From assembly GCF_008122505.1 (NCBI RefSeq), contig NZ_VSSB01000003.1, positions 1-5,529 of the forward strand: a stretch of 5,529 nt of DNA, in the 5' to 3' direction. Source of the DNA: Agromyces mariniharenae (GTDB lineage: Bacteria > Actinomycetota > Actinomycetes > Actinomycetales > Microbacteriaceae). The notes beneath the pieces were generated by a model. It made no database searches. It saw only the letters and a program-made list of their open reading frames with translations, and was not told where the DNA came from. The translations under genes were made by a program, and so were the position numbers. This document shows positions 1-5,529 of this stretch, piece after piece (position 1 is the first letter of the stretch; every line of letters begins with the position of its first letter).

Positions 1-8
1 AATGAATG

Positions 9-126
9 TCCGGCGGTGTCCTACTCTCCCACAGGGTCGCCCCTGCAGTACCATCGGCGCTGCGAGTCTTAGCTTCCGGGTTCGGAATGTGTCCGGGCGT
101 TTCCCTCGCGCTATGGCCGCCGAAAC
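9..126 (-). rRNA. rrf: 5S ribosomal RNA
   Basis: Third and last rRNA of the operon and a component of the large-subunit central protuberance. The minus strand reads GTTTCGGCGGCCATAGCG at the 5' end, the conserved core CCGAACCCGGAAGCTAAG, then GCGCCGATGGTACTGC and GGGAGAGTAGGACACCGCC at the 3' end. CGGCGG and CCGCCG pair as helix I. The length of about 118 nt fits a bacterial 5S of 115-120 nt. The termini come from helix I pairing and could be off by 1-3 nt. Helix II can form between GCGAGG (104-109) and ACUCGC (62-67), but its inner pair is G/A rather than G-C. The 3' end is only about 8 nt from the window edge, so the operon terminator is not visible. The identification is very secure. Confidence 0.97.
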
Positions 127-127
127 T

Positions 128-137
128 CTGGTACCAG
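128..137. repeat. 10-bp palindrome beside the 5S 5' end
   Basis: CTGGTACCAG is a perfect palindrome starting 2 nt from the inferred 5S 5' end. It has no room for a hairpin loop, so in single RNA molecules it can form at most a very small hairpin. It may be a chance occurrence or part of the 5S end-processing site. No function is claimed. Confidence 0.4.
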
Positions 138-168
138 CACCACCCGACATGTGTGTGGGGGTGTGGTG
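138..168 (-). repeat. Inverted repeat upstream of 5S
   Basis: CACCAC (138-143) and GTGGTG (163-168) are exact reverse complements separated by 19 nt, so the RNA can form a 6-bp stem between the 5S and the CA-rich tract. The same hexamer pair recurs beside the 23S 3' end at 304-326, so the arms could also pair crosswise. It is a possible precursor element, supported only by complementarity. Confidence 0.4.
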
Positions 169-193
169 GTCTCGGTTGCACGTACCCCCTTGG

Positions 194-207
194 CCAACCG
201 TGGTTGG
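194..207 (-). repeat. Short inverted repeat in the 23S-5S spacer
   Basis: CCAACC (194-199) and GGTTGG (202-207) are reverse complements with a 2-nt centre. In RNA this would fold as a 5-bp stem with a 4-nt loop. It is probably one of several small hairpins in the spacer precursor, and its role is unknown. Confidence 0.4.
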
Positions 208-256
208 TGCGGGGTGTGCGGGTCTGTGTTGAGTTTGTGTGTGTTGTGTTGTGTTT

Positions 257-290
257 CCGTCTGTTGGGAACCACAGAGTGGACGCGAGCA
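257..290 (-). repeat. 23S processing stem, downstream (3') arm
   Basis: Plus-strand 257-290 (starting CCGTCTGTTG, ending AGTGGACGCGAGCA) matches the minus strand of 3574-3607 at 31 of 34 positions, making an inverted repeat that brackets the 23S gene. In the transcript this arm pairs with the spacer before 23S: 31 Watson-Crick pairs, one G-U, and A/C and U/C mismatches. Bacterial pre-23S rRNA is released by RNase III from just such a helix, joining the sequences on either side of the gene. The arm lies 48 nt beyond the mature 23S 3' end. The pairing is seen directly; cleavage is inferred. Confidence 0.8.
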
Positions 291-303
291 ATCCTGTTCC
301 ACG

Positions 304-326
304 CACCACCGCCTTACAACGTGGTG
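304..326 (-). repeat. Hairpin just downstream of the 23S 3' end
   Basis: CACCAC (304-309) and GTGGTG (321-326) are exact reverse complements with an 11-nt loop. The hairpin starts about 12 nt after the mature 23S end and lies inside the large processing stem. It probably shapes the pre-23S 3' extension that exonucleases trim. The base pairing is plain, the role inferred. Confidence 0.45.
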
Positions 327-470
327 TGTGTAGTGATTGTCAAGTTATCGGCTTATTAGTACCGGTCAGCTGCACAAGTCGTTAGTCCTTGCTTCCACAT
401 CCGGCCTATCAACCCAGTCGTCTGGCTGGGAGCCTCTCCCCCGAAGGGATGGAAATCTCATCTCGAGGCC

Positions 471-503
<33 letters not shown>

Positions 504-571
504 ATCCCGAACGTAGCTAACCAGCGGTGCTCCTGGCGGAACAACTGGCACACCAGAGGTTCGTCCAACCC

Positions 572-585
572 GGTCCTCTCGTACT
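572..585 (-). other. Sarcin-ricin loop of 23S rRNA
   Basis: The minus strand reads AGTACGAGAGGACC, the universally conserved helix 95 loop bound by EF-G, EF-Tu and other translational GTPases. It is complete and unaltered, which supports a functional 23S gene. Confidence 0.95.
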
Positions 586-621
586 AGGGTCAGATCCTCT
601 CAAATTTCCTGCGCGCGCAGA

Positions 622-652
<31 letters not shown>

Positions 653-668
653 AAACCCAGCTCGCGTA

Positions 669-705
<37 letters not shown>

Positions 706-709
706 ACTC

Positions 710-750
<41 letters not shown>

Positions 751-777
751 ATGCCGTCGATATGGACTCTTGGGCAA

Positions 778-795
778 GATCAGCCTGTTATCCCC
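778..795 (-). other. Peptidyl transferase loop segment of 23S rRNA
   Basis: The minus strand reads GGGGATAACAGGCTGATC, matching E. coli 2444-2461. The base equivalent to catalytic-centre A2451 lies at plus position 788 and is A in the RNA; the G2447 and C2452 equivalents are also wild type. Numbering is by motif alignment. Confidence 0.9.
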
Positions 796-1170
796 GAGGT
801 ACCTTTTATCCGTTGAGCGACAGCGCTTCCACAAGCCACTGCCGGATCACTAGTCCCGACTTTCGTCCCTGCTCGACCTGTCAGTCTCACAGTCAAGCTC
901 CCTTGTGCACTTACACTCGCCACCTGATTGCCAACCAGGTTGAGGGAACCTTTGGGCGCCTCCGTTACTTTTTGGGAGGCAACCGCCCCAGTTAAACTAC
1001 CCACCAGGCACTGTCCCTGAACCGGATCACGGTTCGAAGTTAGATATCCAGAGTGACCAGAGTGGTATTTCAACAATGACTCCACGAACACTGGCGTGCC
1101 CGCTTCAAAGTCTCCCACCTATCCTACACAAGCCACACCGAACACCAATACCAAGCTGTAGTAAAGGTCA

Positions 1171-1184
1171 CGGGGTCTTTCCGT
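1171..1184 (-). other. Macrolide-binding segment of 23S rRNA (2058/2059)
   Basis: The minus strand GACGGAAAGACCCC corresponds to the domain V central loop. The equivalents of E. coli A2058 and A2059 fall at plus positions 1180 and 1179 and both are A, the macrolide-sensitive state. Numbering is by motif alignment. Confidence 0.85.
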
Positions 1185-1259
1185 CCTTCTGCGCGTAACG
1201 AGCATCTTTACTCGTACTGCAATTTCGCCGAGTTCGCGGTTGAGACAGCTGGGAAGTCG

Positions 1260-1315
<56 letters not shown>

Positions 1316-1659
1316 TGGTTATAGTTACCACCGCCGTTTACTGGGGCTTAAATTCTCAGCTTCGCCTTGCGGCTAACCGGTCCTCTTAACCTTCCAGCAC
1401 CGGGCAGGCGTCAGTCCGTATACATCGTCTTGCGACTTGGCACGGACCTGTGTTTTTAGTAAACAGTCGCTTCCCACTGGTCTCTGCGGCCACTCCACGC
1501 TTCCCCTGGCAAGCAGGTTCACGCTTCGGGCCCCCCTTCTCCCGAAGTTACGGGGGCATTTTGCCGAGTTCCTTAACCACGATTCTCTCGATCTCCTCGG
1601 TATTCTCTACCTGACCACCTGAGTCGGTTTGGGGTACGGGCGGCTGGAACCTCGCGTCG

Positions 1660-1830
1660 ATGCTTTTCTCGGCAGCATAGGATCACCCACTTTTCATCCG
1701 CATCGCGTCTCAGCCTGTATGAGCGACGGATTTGCCTATCGCTCGGCCTACACGCTTGCCCCGGGACAACCATCGCCCGGGCTGGGCTACCTTCCTGCGT
1801 CACACCTGTTAATACGCTCACTCCACCAGA
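1660..1830 (-). other. Actinobacterial helix-54 insertion region of 23S
   Basis: Between the landmarks near 1930 (GGGTTGATATTCCCGTACC, about E. coli 1430) and 1640 (CCGTACCCCAAACCGAC, about E. coli 1600) there are about 290 nt, against roughly 170 in E. coli. The surplus of about 110-120 nt matches the known insertion between helices 54 and 55 in high-GC Gram-positive 23S rRNA. The block includes GGTAGCCCAGCCCGGGCG and GTGGGTGATCCTATGCTG. Its borders are approximate, because I placed them without a structural alignment. Confidence 0.75.
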
Positions 1831-2241
1831 CGGGGTCGCATGCCGCCCCGCGCATCACCCCGAAGGGATCCGCACGGCTTGGGATGCTTAGCACTTCTGA
1901 TCTCGTGTGGGCGGTTCTTCGCCGGTACGGGAATATCAACCCGTTGTCCATCGACTACGCCTGTCGGCCTCGCCTTAGGTCCCGACTTACCCAGGGCAGA
2001 TTAGCTTGACCCTGGAACCCTTGGTCTTCCGGAGGACGGGTTTCTCACCCGTCTTTCGCTACTCATGCCTGCATTCTCACTCGTGTGCCGTCCACGGCTG
2101 GTTTCCACCGCCGCTTCACCCGGCACACGACGCTCTCCTACCCATCAACACGGCTGGACCACGAAGGCCTACCACAAATGTCAATGCCACAACTTCGGTG
2201 GCGTGCTTGAGCCCCGTTACATTGTCGGCGCGGAATCACTT

Positions 2242-2303
<62 letters not shown>

Positions 2304-2865
2304 CTGTGCAACTCCACATCCTTTCCCACTTAGCACGCGCTTAGGGACCTTAGTTGGTGGTCTGGGTTGTTTCCCTCTCGACGATGAAGCTTATCCCCCA
2401 CCGTCTCACTGCTGCGCTCTCACTTACCGGCATTCGGAGTTTGGCTGACGTCAGTAACCTGTTGGGGCCCATCGGCCATCCAGTAGCTCTACCTCCGGCA
2501 AGAAACACGCAACGCTGCACCTAAATGCATTTCGGAGAGAACCAGCTATCACGAAGTTTGATTGGCCTTTCACCCCTATCCACAGCTCATCCCCTCCATT
2601 TTCAACTGAAGTGGGTTCGGTCCTCCACGACGTCTTACCGTCGCTTCAACCTGGCCATGGATAGATCACTTCGCTTCGGGTCTAGGACCTGCGACTGAAT
2701 CGCCCTATTCAGACTCGCTTTCGCTACGGCTACCCCACACGGGTTAACCTCGCCACAGATCACTAACTCGCAGGCTCATTCTTCAAAAGGCACGCCGTCA
2801 CAGCTACAAGGCTGCTCCGACGGTTTGTAAGCAAACGGTTTCAGGTACTATTTCACTCCCCTCCC

Positions 2866-2896
<31 letters not shown>

Positions 2897-3508
2897 TGTC
2901 CGCTATCGGTCATCTGGGAGTATTTAGGCTTATCAGGTGGTCCTGACAGATTCACACGGGATTTCTCGGGCCCCGTGCTACTTGGGATCCCCTTCCGGCC
3001 GGCATGGCATTTCAGCTACGGGACTCACACCCACTCTGGTCCGGCTTTCAATCCGGTTCGCCTATACCACACACGTCACCGCCGCTGTCCGGCAGAACAG
3101 CACGAAAGGTCCCACAACCCCGACCATGCAACCCCTGCCGGGTATCACACATGACCGGTTTAGCCTCATCCGCTTTCGCTCGCCACTACTCACGGAATCA
3201 CGGTTGTTTTCTCTTCCTGTGGGTACTGAGATGTTTCACTTCCCCACGTTCCCTCTACCCGCCCTATACATTCAGGCGGGAGTCACCAGGTCACCCAAAG
3301 GGCCTGGCGGGGTTTCCCCATTCGGAAATCCTCGGATCACAGCTCGTTTATCAGCTCCCCGAGGCTTATCGCAGATTACGACGTCCTTCTTCGGCTCCAG
3401 ATGCCAAGGCATCCACCGTTTGCTCTTAGAAACTTGAAATCACATGAGTTCGATCGAATCCGCCCCAGCCGAAGCCAGGGCAAAAGATTGACCAGTGAAT
3501 ACACCAGA

Positions 3509-3529
3509 CAACACCCCGAAGGATGCGCC
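3509..3529 (-). repeat. UUCG-hairpin module, copy before 23S
   Basis: In RNA this reads GGCGCAUCC then UUCGGGGUGUUG; five pairs (3512-3516 with 3521-3525) close a UUCG tetraloop. Nearly the same sequence, two bases shorter, occurs in the leader before 16S at 5440-5458. Both copies precede a mature rRNA 5' end, which suggests a shared precursor element, although the role is unknown. Confidence 0.55.
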
Positions 3530-3550
3530 CGGCGACTCACCTTTGTGATC

Positions 3551-3564
3551 GACCCCGAAGGGTC
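3551..3564 (-). repeat. UUCG-capped hairpin in the spacer
   Basis: The RNA reads GACCC-UUCG-GGGUC, a perfect 5-bp stem on a stable UUCG tetraloop. It overlaps the right arm of the 9-bp inverted repeat at 3561-3569 and is an alternative fold to it. Confidence 0.6.
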
Positions 3565-3573
3565 AATCTAAGA

Positions 3574-3607
3574 TGCTCGCGTCCACTATGTAGTTCTCAA
3601 CAGACGG
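3574..3607 (-). repeat. 23S processing stem, upstream (5') arm
   Basis: The minus strand of this segment starts CCGTCTGTTG and ends AGTGGACGCGAGCA. It pairs with the segment downstream of 23S (257-290) over 34 positions: 31 Watson-Crick, one G-U and two mismatches. The helix would bring both ends of pre-23S together for RNase III-type cleavage. The arm lies 135 nt before the mature 23S 5' end. The GTGGACGCGAGCATC block is, as I recall it, a conserved part of actinobacterial rrn spacers. The complementarity is seen, the processing role inferred. Confidence 0.8.
3592..3602 (-). promoter_or_regulatory. boxA-like antitermination element
   Basis: The minus strand TGTTGAGAACT resembles the actinobacterial rrn boxA consensus (TGTT..TTGAGAACT). 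In RNA, boxA is bound by NusB with S10 (NusE), which helps RNA polymerase resist Rho during rRNA transcription. It lies within the upstream arm of the 23S processing stem. No equally clear copy is seen in the 101 nt of leader in the window. Assigned by motif similarity only. Confidence 0.55.
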
Positions 3608-3668
3608 CCAGAACCCCCACACCCGACGACCCACGGTCATCATCGGTGAAGGTCTGAAGAAACCATCA

Positions 3669-3696
3669 CCCCCCGCCACTCTCACAAGCGCGGGGG
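3669..3696 (-). repeat. GC-rich hairpin in the 16S-23S spacer
   Basis: CCCCCGC (3670-3676) and GCGGGGG (3690-3696) form a perfect 7-bp GC-rich stem with a 13-nt loop. No U-run follows it in the transcript, so it is not an intrinsic terminator. It is probably a spacer structural element. Confidence 0.5.
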
Positions 3697-3702
3697 TTGT
3701 CC

Positions 3703-3716
3703 GGTCCCTCAGGACC
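3703..3716 (-). repeat. Small hairpin in the 16S-23S spacer
   Basis: GGTCC (3703-3707) and GGACC (3712-3716) form a 5-bp stem around a 4-nt loop. It lies next to the GC-rich hairpin at 3669-3696. Only complementarity supports it. Confidence 0.4.
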
Positions 3717-3760
3717 CAACAGCGTGCACGCACCCAACCCGCCGGCCCCGATCGTTCCAA

Positions 3761-3774
3761 CCCCCCGAAGGAGG
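3761..3774 (-). repeat. UUCG-capped hairpin in the spacer
   Basis: The RNA reads CCUCC-UUCG-GGGGG, a 5-bp stem with one G-U pair on a UUCG tetraloop. It is one of three such hairpins in the 16S-23S spacer. CCUCC here also resembles the 16S anti-Shine-Dalgarno core, probably by chance. Confidence 0.5.
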
Positions 3775-3832
3775 CGTACTGAACCAGAACCCTTGAACCT
3801 GGATGCCTATGTCAATGTTCCACCCATGAGCA

Positions 3833-3861
3833 GCCGGCAGACACGTTCGGTCTGACCCGGC
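3833..3861 (-). repeat. Bulged hairpin downstream of the 16S 3' end
   Basis: In RNA, GCCGG/CCGGC and then CAGAC/GUCUG pair into a 10-bp stem with a 2-nt bulge and a 7-nt loop. It begins about 37 nt after the mature 16S 3' end. It is the strongest local structure in the 16S-proximal spacer and could be part of the 16S 3' processing region, but I could not identify a convincing long partner in the visible leader. Confidence 0.55.
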
Positions 3862-3893
3862 ATGCCTGGAACACCCTGCGGTGCCCAGATGCT

Positions 3894-5428
<1,535 letters not shown>

Positions 5429-5439
5429 AAATGTTCAAC

Positions 5440-5458
5440 CAACACCCCGAAGAGCGCC
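5440..5458 (-). repeat. UUCG-hairpin module, copy before 16S
   Basis: The RNA reads GGCGCUCUUCGGGGUGUUG, almost identical to the copy at 3509-3529 before 23S (GGCGC, then two extra bases, then the same CUUCGGGGUGUUG). The stem under the UUCG loop is shorter here (about three pairs, one G-U). It sits about 12 nt before the mature 16S start. Confidence 0.5.
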
Positions 5459-5473
5459 GGTCAAGAGTTGACC
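5459..5473 (-). repeat. Leader hairpin GGTCAA-GAG-TTGACC
   Basis: A perfect 6-bp inverted repeat around a 3-nt centre, directly upstream of the UUCG module in the transcript. The same TTGACC/GGTCAA letters form part of the 9-bp inverted repeat in the pre-23S spacer (3487-3493, 3561-3566). Probably a structural element of the precursor; it is not followed by a U-run in the position of an intrinsic terminator. Confidence 0.5.
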
Positions 5474-5529
5474 TCTGACAGACAGAACAATCAATACTGA
5501 CTGTCCATCAATCCAAAGGAATCCCACCA

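Larger units (their letters stand above)
127..338 (-). other. 23S-5S intergenic transcribed spacer
   Basis: A spacer of about 212 nt between the 23S 3' end and the 5S 5' end, co-transcribed and removed during maturation. No tRNA or coding gene is visible. From the 23S side it holds a CACCAC/GTGGTG hairpin (304-326), the downstream arm of the 23S processing stem (257-290), a GT-rich tract on the plus strand (CA-rich in RNA, about 223-256), a CCAACC/GGTTGG inverted repeat (194-207), a second CACCAC/GTGGTG pair (138-168) and the 10-bp palindrome CTGGTACCAG (128-137) next to the 5S start. Short frames crossing it are low-complexity and run into rRNA, so they are not genes. Confidence 0.9.
3485..3569 (-). 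repeat. Branched domain before 23S, closed by a 9-bp inverted repeat
   Basis: AGATTGACC (3485-3493) and GGTCAATCT (3561-3569) are perfect reverse complements 67 nt apart. The closing stem sits 4 nt inside the 23S processing stem arm, so together they would make a junction. The enclosed RNA can form a UUCG hairpin (3512-3525) and UCAC-AAAG-GUGA (3537-3548). The closing stem shares bases with the hairpin at 3551-3564, so the two cannot form together. Confidence 0.55.
5429..5529 (-). other. Partial rrn leader (5' external transcribed spacer)
   Basis: The 101 nt upstream of the mature 16S start, cut by the window edge. In transcript order it shows a run GATTGTTCTGTCTGTC, the GGTCAA/TTGACC hairpin (5459-5473), a UUCG module (5440-5458) and a run of 8 T (5424-5431) next to the 16S. 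No -10/-35 pair or full boxA can be recognised, so the promoters probably lie beyond the right edge. One side of a 16S processing stem should be here, but only weak complementarity (UGUUC with GAACA in the spacer near 3818) is visible. Confidence 0.8.

Noticed and set aside
6..359. A 117-residue plus-strand frame over 5S and the 23S-5S spacer
   Set aside because: It runs through the 5S gene, the GT-rich tract and the processing-stem arm into the 23S 3' end. Its composition is explained by those elements.
2937..3437. A 166-residue open frame on the plus strand, antisense to the 5' domain of 23S
   Set aside because: It lies wholly inside conserved 23S rRNA. Such antisense frames recur in many genomes and have been misannotated as proteins (for example as cell wall-associated hydrolase); conservation comes from the rRNA.
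3669..3696. An intrinsic terminator in the spacer
   Set aside because: The stem is GC-rich, but in the transcript direction it is followed by GGUGAUGG and no U-run, and the 23S continues downstream.

Overview
This window is one ribosomal RNA operon (rrn) read on the minus strand. In transcript order it runs leader (right edge) - 16S rRNA - spacer - 23S rRNA - spacer - 5S rRNA (left edge). I find no credible protein-coding gene and no tRNA. The open reading frames that can be drawn through it are chance frames across or antisense to rRNA.

The organism is a high-GC Gram-positive bacterium (Actinomycetota). The 16S carries actinobacterial signatures, such as the start GGAGAGTTTGATCCTGG and the 3' end GGATCACCTCCTTTCT. 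The 23S carries an extra block of roughly 100 nt between helices 54 and 55, the classical actinobacterial insertion. The 16S-23S spacer has no tRNA, as is usual for the phylum, and the 5S is of the GTTTCGGCGGCC...CCGCCGGAC type. From recalled 16S signatures (for example TTGACATATACGAGAACG near E. coli position 1000) I lean to Micrococcales, possibly near Microbacteriaceae or Brevibacteriaceae. The genus is not secure without a database comparison.

Layout in plus-strand coordinates: 5S about 9-126; 23S-5S spacer 127-338; 23S about 339-3438; 16S-23S spacer 3439-3898; 16S about 3899-5428; partial leader 5429-5529. The promoters lie beyond the right edge and the terminator beyond the left edge.

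The most informative structure is in the spacers. A 34-nt segment at 257-290 is repeated in inverted orientation at 3574-3607 with three differences. In the transcript the two arms bracket the 23S rRNA and can pair into a long, nearly perfect helix, the expected RNase III-type processing stem. The upstream arm also contains a boxA-like antitermination sequence. Inside this stem the precursor carries several small hairpins, three of the spacer/leader hairpins being UUCG-capped in the 16S-23S spacer and one in the leader. A short module (GGCGC..CUUCGGGGUGUUG) occurs before both the mature 16S and the mature 23S. I see no sign of an undescribed protein system, intron or mobile element. The rRNAs look intact and functional.
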